DNA from: Aestuariirhabdus sp049985285
GTDB taxonomy: Bacteria; Pseudomonadota; Gammaproteobacteria; Pseudomonadales; Aestuariirhabdaceae
Reading direction: 5' to 3'
DNA length: 64,000 nt
Assembly (NCBI RefSeq): GCF_049985285.1
Contig: NZ_JBNIEU010000004.1
Coordinates: forward strand, 186,001 to 250,000
Of this stretch, positions 1-7,176 are shown piece after piece. Below the pieces are notes generated by a model that worked only from the letters and a program-made list of their open reading frames with translations, did not search any database and was not told where the DNA came from. Within the stretch, counting starts at the first letter, position 1; each line of letters begins with the position of its first letter. The translations under genes were made by a program, and so were the position numbers.

Positions 1-210
1 CGCATTCTGAGAACAATCTCACTCACCGCCCATAGCCTGGATATGCAGTTATCTGCGACGGGAATCGAAAGCGAACAACAAGCGCACTGGTTACAACAGC
101 TCGGATGCGACCTGATACAGGGAAACTACTTTTACCCTCCCCAGGACGCCGAAGCGATCACACACCTGCTACTGAACCGGGACGCCACTCAGGAATCACC
201 TTCAGATTGA
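1..210 (+). CDS. EAL-domain protein, C-terminal 69 residues (partial)
   Basis: The reading frame is open from the first base of the window and stops at TGA 208-210. The fragment has the typical end of an EAL phosphodiesterase domain: a TGIES..Q..WL..LGCD.IQGNYF motif, corresponding to the conserved E(G/S)VE...GC...QGY.F segment, with the glutamate in its usual place. The protein therefore probably binds or hydrolyses cyclic di-GMP. Any N-terminal sensor or GGDEF domain lies outside the window. Its last 22 bases overlap the end of the convergent gene on the minus strand. Confidence 0.85.
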   Translation, partial: RILRTISLTAHSLDMQLSATGIESEQQAHWLQQLGCDLIQGNYFYPPQDAEAITHLLLNRDATQESPSD

Positions 211-578
211 CGATAACCTTCGAGCCAAACCAGTGCTTCCTCTTCACAGGTAAACCCTCTTACCGGGTATTCGGGTGGATGCACGGTGGTATACATCCGC
301 ATCAGAAATTTCTCTAGCGGAGTTCGGGTCATAATGGCAACTGCTGCCGAAATACGCTTGTAGTCGTCACTCTGGAGGAACGTTAGCGCGTCACTGTCAA
401 CTTTAGCGGTTCGCTGCGCAACGATCAGGGCCGGGTGCCTGCGAGGACAGAGCTGATAGGCGCGCTCGGCGACATTGCGCACCGCCTCCAACGTTATGTG
501 GGCATCGGGGCCGTAATCCACCCGCATAATACCGTCTTCTTCCATCCACACCCTGGGTTCCACGATAGGTCTCCCCAC
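189..578 (-). CDS. Small SpoIIAA/STAS-like protein (DUF7793 type)
   Basis: A 129-residue soluble protein with no signal peptide or membrane segment. The alternation of a beta-rich start (MRVDYGPDAHITLEAV), a helix, the strand PALIVAQ and then DYKRISAAVAIMTRTPLEKFLMRMY resembles small SpoIIAA-like/STAS-fold proteins found in marine gammaproteobacteria; the function is unknown. The longest form starts with GTG at 578. An ATG 11 codons downstream (residue 12) is a possible alternative. It is probably the last gene of a minus-strand operon with the two hydrolases upstream (32 bp gap). The family assignment rests on overall pattern only. Confidence 0.6.
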   Translation of the reverse strand: MGRPIVEPRVWMEEDGIMRVDYGPDAHITLEAVRNVAERAYQLCPRRHPALIVAQRTAKVDSDALTFLQSDDYKRISAAVAIMTRTPLEKFLMRMYTTVHPPEYPVRGFTCEEEALVWLEGYRQSEGDS

Positions 579-610
579 CCCTAACTGTAACGAAGGGCTA
601 TCAGGGTAAC

Positions 611-1480
611 CTATGCATCATTATCAGAAAACCGGTTAAAGAGACGAGCAACCTCCGTCACTTGAGTTTCCATATGCAAGTGGTGCCCACCAGGCACCGT
701 GCATAGGGTGAATCCCTGTAGCAGCTCCTTACTGCGAACAAACTCATCGCGCTTGAGGTAGATACCCTGCTCAGCGAGCACCAGGCAGGTAGGGGCTGTC
801 ACACTGGATACGAAAGCCTGGGCTTGCTCCCAGGTCAATCGCATCATTGAGGGGAGCCTGAGGCGCAAATCACTACGCCACTGAAAACCACCGGGAACCT
901 CCTCGATCCCTCTCTGGGTTAAGGCCTCTGCAGCCTCAGCTGATAGGGGATTAAACCCTTTCATGCGAGCCTCTATTGCCCTATCAATAGAGGGGTAAAC
1001 TGTTTTTCTCTTCTGATCAATTGATTGCAATCCGTTAATCGCTTTTGCTAACTGCGCCGGAGTCTCATCGCTTGACGTCACCATAGGCCAGACCCCATCA
1101 ATCAAAAACAATCGATCGACGCGTTGGGGGAAACTACCGGCAATCAAGGTCGCTATAATTGCGCCCATCGAGTGCCCCAATAGTGCAAACTGTTCCAGCT
1201 TCAAACCGTTCGCCAGCGCGATCACATCCGCCACGTTATCCCAAATATTGTACGCTGCACCCATTGGCCTATGGCTGCTCCTTCCGTGCCCAATCAGATC
1301 CACAGCCAATACCCGATAGTGGGTTATCAGCGGCGCCAGAAAATCGAAGCTGGCGGCATTGTCCAGCCAACCATGCAGGGCAAATAGGACCGGTTTACCG
1401 GGATCACCCCAGGCACAAATGGCCACCCGTAAGCCGTTCACTTCCACTTCAAACTCTTCACCGATACCAGCAAATTTCAT
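611..1480 (-). CDS. Alpha/beta-fold hydrolase
   Basis: A 289-residue alpha/beta hydrolase. Visible family landmarks are the oxyanion-hole HGW (LHGWLDNAASF), the strand VLAVDLIGHGRS, the nucleophile elbow GHSMG with the catalytic Ser, and the C-terminal catalytic His in VPGGHHLHME. There is no signal peptide, so it is cytoplasmic. Homologues in Pseudomonas are annotated as generic hydrolases or esterases with unknown substrate. It lies 3 bp downstream of a second hydrolase gene in the same direction, and the two are probably co-transcribed and co-translated. Confidence 0.88.
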   Translation of the reverse strand: MKFAGIGEEFEVEVNGLRVAICAWGDPGKPVLFALHGWLDNAASFDFLAPLITHYRVLAVDLIGHGRSSHRPMGAAYNIWDNVADVIALANGLKLEQFALLGHSMGAIIATLIAGSFPQRVDRLFLIDGVWPMVTSSDETPAQLAKAINGLQSIDQKRKTVYPSIDRAIEARMKGFNPLSAEAAEALTQRGIEEVPGGFQWRSDLRLRLPSMMRLTWEQAQAFVSSVTAPTCLVLAEQGIYLKRDEFVRSKELLQGFTLCTVPGGHHLHMETQVTEVARLFNRFSDNDA

Positions 1481-1483
1481 CGA

Positions 1484-2287
1484 TCAAGCATCCCTGTTGA
1501 GCAGTGACTGTAAAACCGTATGGATATGATGTGCCGTTTCCAGCGGGTGTTCCAACGGAAACATATGGGTACCATTCACCCGTTTTTGTAACAAAGCCCC
1601 ATGACGCTCTCCCCTGCGCACTCGCTGTCCTTTCACCACATCACTCCGATCTCCGTACAACAACGCCGTTGGGGTTTCAAAACGCGTGTATTTAGGCGGA
1701 GCACGATGGGGTACATTTCGATAGATGCTGACCTCTACCTCCGGGTGATATACCAGCTCAACACGTGTCCCATGGCTTCGCAAACCCGACTGCAAATAGT
1801 CCTCGAGACAATCTGCGTCAAAATGCTTGAACAGGTGTTTACTGCGAAAATAGTTCCGCGCCTCATTATGGTCTGGCCACTGAGAACGCCGGTCTCTGGT
1901 CTTTCCTGCGGGGGTAATTCGGTCAATCCAGCCGGTATTTTTGGCAATAGAGATCATAACCTTCTCGAACGGGCTGATAACAAAAGAGTCGAGCATTACC
2001 ACCGCGTCAAAAAGATCGGGCCTGCGCGCAGCAGCAAACGAACAGAGCACACCACCTAACGAGTGGCCGACGCCAATCACCGGCTGGGTATAACCCCGCT
2101 CTACCGCCTCGATCAACTCATCGACCAAGTGCGTCCAACTGCTACTTACCGGAAAACGGGGGTTATGTCCGTGCTGCTCAAGATACCCCACCTCATAGCC
2201 GTGGTTTTCTAGCCCGAGAAACAACTTACGATAACTGCCCGAAGGGAACCCATTGGCATGGGCAAAGTGTATCTGTCGACGATTCAT
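1484..2287 (-). CDS. Alpha/beta hydrolase (second of a pair)
   Basis: A 267-residue hydrolase using the ATG at 2287. The frame stays open to 2530, but that extension runs into the divergent patatin gene and is not hydrolase-like. The protein starting NRRQIHFAHANGFPSGSYRK matches the typical N-terminus of this family in Pseudomonas, where HANGF replaces the HGxx oxyanion motif. The nucleophile motif is GHSLGG, and the late His is in NGTHMFPLEHP. It is cytoplasmic, with unknown substrate. It sits head-to-head with the patatin gene (96 bp between starts) and directly upstream of the other hydrolase. Confidence 0.85.
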   Translation of the reverse strand: MNRRQIHFAHANGFPSGSYRKLFLGLENHGYEVGYLEQHGHNPRFPVSSSWTHLVDELIEAVERGYTQPVIGVGHSLGGVLCSFAAARRPDLFDAVVMLDSFVISPFEKVMISIAKNTGWIDRITPAGKTRDRRSQWPDHNEARNYFRSKHLFKHFDADCLEDYLQSGLRSHGTRVELVYHPEVEVSIYRNVPHRAPPKYTRFETPTALLYGDRSDVVKGQRVRRGERHGALLQKRVNGTHMFPLEHPLETAHHIHTVLQSLLNRDA

Positions 2288-2383
2288 GAGAGGATTATGC
2301 TCTAAGAGGGCGTTGTACGGGCAGCAGCCCTTGATGGATAGCGCCGCGTTTATTACCGGCAATTTAGTTGACATATAATCTAT

Positions 2384-3175
2384 ATGAACACCCCCACCTT
2401 CGGCAAGCCCTCCATCGAACAGCCAACGCTTGCCGACTGGCTGGCACAGGAGCCGTTCACGCTGACGATGTCTTCGGGTTTTTTCAGCTTTTACGCCCAC
2501 TGCGGCATGCTCTGCGCCCTCCACGAGCATCAGCTGTCACCGGCGAAAATCACCGGTTCCAGCGCTGGAGCACTAGTGGGAAGCTGCCTGGCGAGCGGCC
2601 GCCCCGCCACCGAAATACGTGATTTGCTACTGTCAATAACACCCGACAGTTGCTGGGACCCCGGCTGGGGGCCAGGGCTATTAAAAGGGGAACTATTCAA
2701 GAGCATGCTAAGGGATTTCACCGCAATCGAAGAGTTTGAAGAGTGCAGCATCCCCGTACACCTGTCGGCCTACCATGCTCGCAGCCGGACAACACGGGTG
2801 CTCTCAACAGGTAATTTGGCGGAGGCTGTGCACGCTTCTTGCGCCGTGCCGTTGCTGATGCAACCGGCCCGTATTGCGAACCAACTCTATTGGGACGGAG
2901 GCATCGGTGACCGCCACGGTCTCGCGGCCACTCAGCCCGGAGAGCGGATCTTCTACCACCATATCGCCTCACGCTCCCCCTGGCGCCTTCCCAGCAGCCA
3001 CGCCTTAAAAGTTCCGGCCCGGCACAATCTTCAGGCATTGGTCATCCGAGGGCTGCCACGAAGCTCACCTCGAAATATGAGCCGCGGCCCCCTGGCACTG
3101 ACAATGGCTCGCGAAGCCACGCTACGTGCACTCGACACCCCTGTCGGGGATGGTGTTTTTGACAGGCAAGCTTGA
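2384..3175 (+). CDS. Patatin-like phospholipase family protein
   Basis: A 263-residue patatin-fold protein with the Ser-Asp dyad: GSSAGAL (residues about 58-64) carries the nucleophilic Ser, and WDGGIGD carries the catalytic Asp in a DGG motif. The usual glycine-rich oxyanion motif (DGGGxxG) is replaced by SSGFFSFYAHCG, as in a subfamily seen in Pseudomonas. The protein is soluble without a signal peptide. There is no Shine-Dalgarno sequence before the ATG; a TATAAT lies at 2374-2379, only 4 bases upstream, so the transcript may be leaderless. It converges with sixA, with a 30-bp gap lacking a clear terminator. Confidence 0.85.
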   Translation: MNTPTFGKPSIEQPTLADWLAQEPFTLTMSSGFFSFYAHCGMLCALHEHQLSPAKITGSSAGALVGSCLASGRPATEIRDLLLSITPDSCWDPGWGPGLLKGELFKSMLRDFTAIEEFEECSIPVHLSAYHARSRTTRVLSTGNLAEAVHASCAVPLLMQPARIANQLYWDGGIGDRHGLAATQPGERIFYHHIASRSPWRLPSSHALKVPARHNLQALVIRGLPRSSPRNMSRGPLALTMAREATLRALDTPVGDGVFDRQA

Positions 3176-3205
3176 GCAGAGCCCAATCTCTCAAACGGAT
3201 AACGG

Positions 3206-3673
3206 CTAAAGCCGCCCCTGGGGCCCCAACATTGCACGCAGTAACCCCGTGCCCGCTGCAATCCATTCAGCTTCGATCACTGCGATATCCGCGGTCGCAA
3301 ACCCTGGCCCCCAGGCCCCCTCACCCTCCAACAACCAACCTGCCATGCGACTCACCAGGGGCATATGACAGACTAACAAGAGGTTATCGGTTGTGGACTC
3401 TGCCAACGATTGCAGGGCGATGACGGGGTCAGCATCCGGAATCAATAGCTCACTACTCGAAAATCCTCCCCCCAACTCCTGGGATACCAGCGCAGCGGTC
3501 TGCTGGGCACGACGATAGGGGCTCGCCACCACTCTTTCGATAGCATAACCGGTCAGGTAACGGGCGCTGGCTGCGGCCTGGGCCTCTCCCGCCGCAGTTA
3601 GGGCGCGCTGGGCGTCATCAACAGCCATTCCCTCGGCTTCGCCATGGCGCATCAACAGTACGAGGCGAGCCAT
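3206..3673 (-). CDS. sixA: Phosphohistidine phosphatase SixA
   Basis: A 155-residue small histidine phosphatase of the SixA type. It has the catalytic RHGEAEG motif at residues 9-15, VASPYRRAQQTA (the Arg contacting phosphate), and a second catalytic His in LLVCHMPLVSRM. In E. coli SixA dephosphorylates phosphohistidine on proteins such as NPr and ArcB. Its length is normal for the family. It is the last gene of a tight operon with a DUF4389 membrane protein (3 bp gap) and gpsA, an arrangement I recall from Pseudomonas-type genomes. Confidence 0.92.
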   Translation of the reverse strand: MARLVLLMRHGEAEGMAVDDAQRALTAAGEAQAAASARYLTGYAIERVVASPYRRAQQTAALVSQELGGGFSSSELLIPDADPVIALQSLAESTTDNLLLVCHMPLVSRMAGWLLEGEGAWGPGFATADIAVIEAEWIAAGTGLLRAMLGPQGRL

Positions 3674-3676
3674 CGA

Positions 3677-3952
3677 TTACTCTTGAGGCCAATCGCTGAA
3701 AGGGAAAGGTTTTTCATCACTGTTATAGGTAAGAAACTGTAGCGTCTGATAGATAAAAAGATTCAGGCTACGGGAAAAATTCAGCAAATTGGTATTGGGG
3801 CCTCCCGTCACCAGAGCAAACAGTATCTGGGCCAATACCACCACCCCAACAACAAGGCGGGCGATCTGCATAATGACCCAAAACACCACCATAAACAGCA
3901 GGCGCAACCATTGGGATTCAGATTTCAGGTGTTGCTTAATGGACTCTTCCAT
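3677..3952 (-). CDS. DUF4389 domain-containing membrane protein
   Basis: A 91-residue protein with a central hydrophobic region. Residues about 17-50 (LRLLFMVVFWVIMQIARLVVGVVVLAQILFALV, quoted in part here) probably form one long or two short membrane helices, and the tail ends in SDEKPFPFSDWP, characteristic of DUF4389 proteins. The function is unknown. It lies between gpsA and sixA with gaps of only 3 bp on each side, so it is translated from the same message. The start ATG at 3952 is followed directly by the hydrophilic EESIKQHLKSESQW. Confidence 0.8.
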   Translation of the reverse strand: MEESIKQHLKSESQWLRLLFMVVFWVIMQIARLVVGVVVLAQILFALVTGGPNTNLLNFSRSLNLFIYQTLQFLTYNSDEKPFPFSDWPQE

Positions 3953-3955
3953 AAC

Positions 3956-4987
3956 TCAGGCTCCCTCTTGTGTATCGGCTTGCAGAATAAATTCGACATC
4001 GGTTTTTTGCTCCCCAAGCATCAGCTCACGGGTCACTTCGCGAATACTGCGCTGGTTCACAACGATCTCATACAGACCATCGACCAATGGCATGTAAACT
4101 TGCAACTCCTGGGCTTTCTCCCGCACCAAACGCAGGGTATTGATGCCTTCGGCAACCTGCCCGAGTTCTGCCTCCGCCTCGCTCAGGGACTTACCCTGGC
4201 CCAGCGCATACCCCACACGAAAATTTCGGCTCAGGGGACTGGTACAGGTCACGATGAGATCCCCCACCCCCGATAACCCAAGAAAAGTTAAGGGATTAGC
4301 CCCCATCCGCACCGCAAACCGGCTCATCTCTGCCAACGCTCGGGTTATGAGCATACTCTTGGTGTTTTCCCCCATGCCTAATGAGCCCGCCAACCCTGCC
4401 ACAATCGCATAGATGTTTTTCAACGCCCCGCCAAGCTCGACACCGTAGGTATCGTGGTTGGAATAAACGCGAAAATAATCGGAGTGCAGTAGTAACTGCA
4501 CCTCCTGGCACAGCTCCTCATCGGCGCTGGCAATAACCGTTGCCGTAATCGCCTTGGCCACCACCTCCTTGGCCAGGTTAGGGCCACTAAGCACGCCCAC
4601 GCGCGCAGTAGGTACCTCTTCTGCCAAAATTTGGCTCATCAGGTCAAAGCTACCGGCTTCCACCCCCTTGGTAGTGCTGATAAGGATTTTACCCCCTACC
4701 ACCGACTTCATGGTGCTCACCACGGAGCGAAAAGAGCTGCTGGGAATAGACACAAAAACGACATCGGCCTCGGCAGTAGCCCACAGGATGTCCGTCGAAG
4801 CCCGCACCCCTTGATGAAGCTCGTAACCCGGCAAATAGGTTGTATTGATGTGGCAATTATTAATGCTTTCGGCCAAGGCTTCGTCACGCATCCATTGGCG
4901 TACCTCGTGACCATTACTGGCAATAATGTCGGCAACCGCAGTACCAAAACTACCACCACCGATTACGGCGACAATCTTCCCCGTCAT
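3956..4987 (-). CDS. gpsA: Glycerol-3-phosphate dehydrogenase [NAD(P)+]
   Basis: Makes sn-glycerol 3-phosphate from dihydroxyacetone phosphate for phospholipid synthesis. The N-terminal nucleotide-binding motif is VIGGGSFGTA, followed by WMRDE. The catalytic region contains the Lys in GGALKNIYAI and the conserved LSGVGDLIVTCTS.LSRN segment. At 343 residues the length is normal. A GTG two codons earlier is possible, but the ATG at 4987 has AAGAGAG five bases upstream and is preferred. It is the first gene of gpsA-DUF4389-sixA, divergent from fabA, which places two lipid-biosynthesis genes back to back. Confidence 0.95.
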   Translation of the reverse strand: MTGKIVAVIGGGSFGTAVADIIASNGHEVRQWMRDEALAESINNCHINTTYLPGYELHQGVRASTDILWATAEADVVFVSIPSSSFRSVVSTMKSVVGGKILISTTKGVEAGSFDLMSQILAEEVPTARVGVLSGPNLAKEVVAKAITATVIASADEELCQEVQLLLHSDYFRVYSNHDTYGVELGGALKNIYAIVAGLAGSLGMGENTKSMLITRALAEMSRFAVRMGANPLTFLGLSGVGDLIVTCTSPLSRNFRVGYALGQGKSLSEAEAELGQVAEGINTLRLVREKAQELQVYMPLVDGLYEIVVNQRSIREVTRELMLGEQKTDVEFILQADTQEGA

Positions 4988-5275
4988 AGACACTCTCTTT
5001 AAGTTCCTGAAACTGTTTTAGGGCCCAAAACTACCGCCCTCAACACTGCACAGAGTGTATCACAGGGAAGCTGGTGGTCATTGCCCCCACAGATGTAAAC
5101 CGGGTGATGGGCGAATGTTTGAATTTTGTTACCAGCAACCGCTGTGCGTTATCCCGCTGGGCAATTGGTGGTATAGTGGCCGGCGTTTAATCTGACCGAA
5201 TAGTGGTATATCGGGCTGTGGATGACCCTGTCTTCAGAGGCTGATCACCCCCACTTTATTAACTCAGGACTATTT
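4988..5275. promoter_or_regulatory. gpsA-fabA divergent promoter region
   Basis: A 288-bp gap between divergent starts with no supported gene. On the plus strand TATAGT at 5172-5177 is the best -10 candidate for fabA; no good -35 hexamer sits 16-18 bases upstream. The open frame from 5222 is only the upstream extension of fabA and is not conserved. No clear FabR-type or FadR-type operator was recognised by eye. Confidence 0.4.
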
Positions 5276-5791
5276 ATGACACCCAAAAACGCCTATAGCC
5301 GCGAAGAGCTACTCGAATGCGGCGCCGGCAAGATGTTCGGCCCCGGCAATGCCCAGCTCCCAACCCCCAACATGCTGATGATGGACCGTATCGTGCGTAT
5401 CTCGGCGGAAGGCGGAGAGCATGGCAAAGGAGAGATCATTGCCGAACTCGATATCACTCCGGACCTTTGGTTTTTCGAATGTCATTTTCCTGGCGATCCC
5501 GTTATGCCGGGCTGCCTGGGCCTCGATGCCATGTGGCAACTTGTAGGATTTTTCCTGGGGTGGCAAGGAAACCCAGGCCGCGGTAGAGCACTGGGGTGTG
5601 GTGAAGTGAAGTTCACCGGCCAGATTTTGCCAACGGCGAAAAAGGTGACCTACCGCATCAATCTTAAGCGTGTAATCAGCCGCAAGCTGGTACTGGGCAT
5701 TGCAGATGGTTCTGTAAGTGTGGACGGTCGCGAGATCTACACCGCCGAGAACCTGCGAGTAGGCCTGTTCACATCGACAGATAACTTCTAA
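5276..5791 (+). CDS. fabA: 3-hydroxydecanoyl-[ACP] dehydratase/isomerase FabA
   Basis: Catalyses dehydration and trans-2 to cis-3 isomerisation of the C10 intermediate, the branch point for anaerobic unsaturated fatty acid synthesis. With the ATG at 5276 (AGGA six bases upstream) the protein is 171 residues, like E. coli FabA (about 172). The active-site His70 (FFECHFPGDPVMPG) and Asp84 (GLDAMWQL) fall at the same numbers as in E. coli. An 18-codon upstream extension to 5222 is not homologous. It is followed 30 bp later by fabB, the standard operon for this pathway. Confidence 0.97.
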   Translation: MTPKNAYSREELLECGAGKMFGPGNAQLPTPNMLMMDRIVRISAEGGEHGKGEIIAELDITPDLWFFECHFPGDPVMPGCLGLDAMWQLVGFFLGWQGNPGRGRALGCGEVKFTGQILPTAKKVTYRINLKRVISRKLVLGIADGSVSVDGREIYTAENLRVGLFTSTDNF

Positions 5792-5821
5792 CAACAAGCA
5801 CAAAGAACAAGGTACAGCACT

Positions 5822-7039
5822 ATGAGACGCGTAGTAGTAACCGGAATGGGCATCACCTCTTGCCTGGGCAATGACAAAGCCAGTGTGCTGGAGTCCCTGC
5901 AGCAGGGCAAATCAGGCATCAAGCTGAACGAAACGTACCGAGATATGGGCTTTCGTAGCCACATTTCCGGCTCGGTCTCGATTGACCTTGCTGAACATAT
6001 TGATCGCAAGCAGTTGCGATTTATGGGGCAGGCTGCAGGTTACGCCTACCTGGCCATGGAGCAAGCGATTGCCGATGCGGGCCTGAGTGAGTCCGACGTA
6101 TCCAACGAGCGCTCCGGCCTGATTGCCGGCTCTGGTGGCGCCTCCTCGGAGAACATTGTCGAAGCCGCCGACATCATTCGCGAAAAAGGCATCAAACGCG
6201 TGGGCCCCTACCGTGTGCCCCGCACCATGGGTAGCACCGTATCAGCCTGTCTGGCGACCCCGTTCAAGATCAAGGGCATCAATTACTCCATCACCTCTGC
6301 TTGCGCGACCAGCGCTCACTGCATCGGTAATGGCGTGGAGCAGATTCAACTAGGCAAGCAGGACATCGTTTTCGCCGGCGGTGGCGAAGAGGAGCATTGG
6401 AGCCAAACAGGTCTCTTTGACGCGATGGGCGCACTGTCCACCAAATACAATGACACCCCTGAATTAGCGTCTCGTGCCTACGATGCTGACCGTGATGGCT
6501 TTGTTATTGCGGGCGGCGGCGGCATGGTGGTGCTGGAGGAGCTGGAGCACGCACTGGCCCGCGGTGCCAAAATTTACGCCGAAGTGATTGGTTACGGTGC
6601 GACCTCTGATGGTTACGATATGGTCGCTCCTTCGGGCGAAGGCGCCCAGCGCTGCATGAAGATCGCAACCGCTACCGTTGATACACCGATCGACTATATC
6701 AACGTGCACGGCACCAGTACCCCGGTTGGCGATCTGGCCGAACTGAAAGCAATTCGCGCTGCCTTTGGCGACAAGATCCCTGCCCTGAGTTCAACCAAAT
6801 CCCTCTCCGGCCACTCCCTGGGGGCCGCTGGCGTTCAGGAAGCGATCTACTCGCTACTAATGCTGGAGAATGATTTCATCTGCGCCTCTGCAAACGTCAA
6901 CACACTGGACGAGCAGGCACAGGACATGCCCATCGTGCTTGAGGCAAAGCAGAACGCGGGCTTGACGACCGTTATGTCCAACAGCTTCGGCTTTGGTGGC
7001 ACTAACGCCGCACTGGTTCTGCGTCGCTATAACGGTTGA
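5822..7039 (+). CDS. fabB: Beta-ketoacyl-ACP synthase I FabB
   Basis: Elongates the cis-3-decenoyl-ACP made by FabA and so commits carbon to unsaturated fatty acids. At 405 residues it has normal length. The catalytic Cys161 lies in ITSACATSAHCIGNG, and the two active-site histidines are in INVHGTSTPVGD and STKSLSGHSLGAAG. The C-terminal MSNSFGFGGTNAALV is the conserved thiolase-fold ending. AAGG precedes the ATG. It is translated with fabA and ends before a strong bidirectional terminator shared with htpG. Confidence 0.97.
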   Translation: MRRVVVTGMGITSCLGNDKASVLESLQQGKSGIKLNETYRDMGFRSHISGSVSIDLAEHIDRKQLRFMGQAAGYAYLAMEQAIADAGLSESDVSNERSGLIAGSGGASSENIVEAADIIREKGIKRVGPYRVPRTMGSTVSACLATPFKIKGINYSITSACATSAHCIGNGVEQIQLGKQDIVFAGGGEEEHWSQTGLFDAMGALSTKYNDTPELASRAYDADRDGFVIAGGGGMVVLEELEHALARGAKIYAEVIGYGATSDGYDMVAPSGEGAQRCMKIATATVDTPIDYINVHGTSTPVGDLAELKAIRAAFGDKIPALSSTKSLSGHSLGAAGVQEAIYSLLMLENDFICASANVNTLDEQAQDMPIVLEAKQNAGLTTVMSNSFGFGGTNAALVLRRYNG

Positions 7040-7070
7040 TCCGTACCGTCTATTGTCTAGACGCCTAAGC

Positions 7071-7110
7071 GGCATTAAAAAAGGGAGCTCAGGCTCCCTT
7101 TTTTAATGCC
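7071..7110. terminator. Bidirectional rho-independent terminator, fabB/htpG
   Basis: A perfect inverted repeat with 18-bp arms (GGCATTAAAAAAGGGAGC and its complement) around a TCAG loop. The arms carry A- and T-runs, so the structure ends transcription from fabB (plus) and from htpG (minus). Confidence 0.93.
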
Positions 7111-7176
7111 GACAAATCAAGACAAATGCCTGTTTAGCCGAAAACGCGGGGAAGGTATCTCCCCCGCTAACGCGGT

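Noticed and set aside
2288..2530. N-terminal extension of the second hydrolase
   Set aside because: It overlaps the divergent patatin gene, is not hydrolase-like, and the ATG at 2287 gives the family N-terminus.
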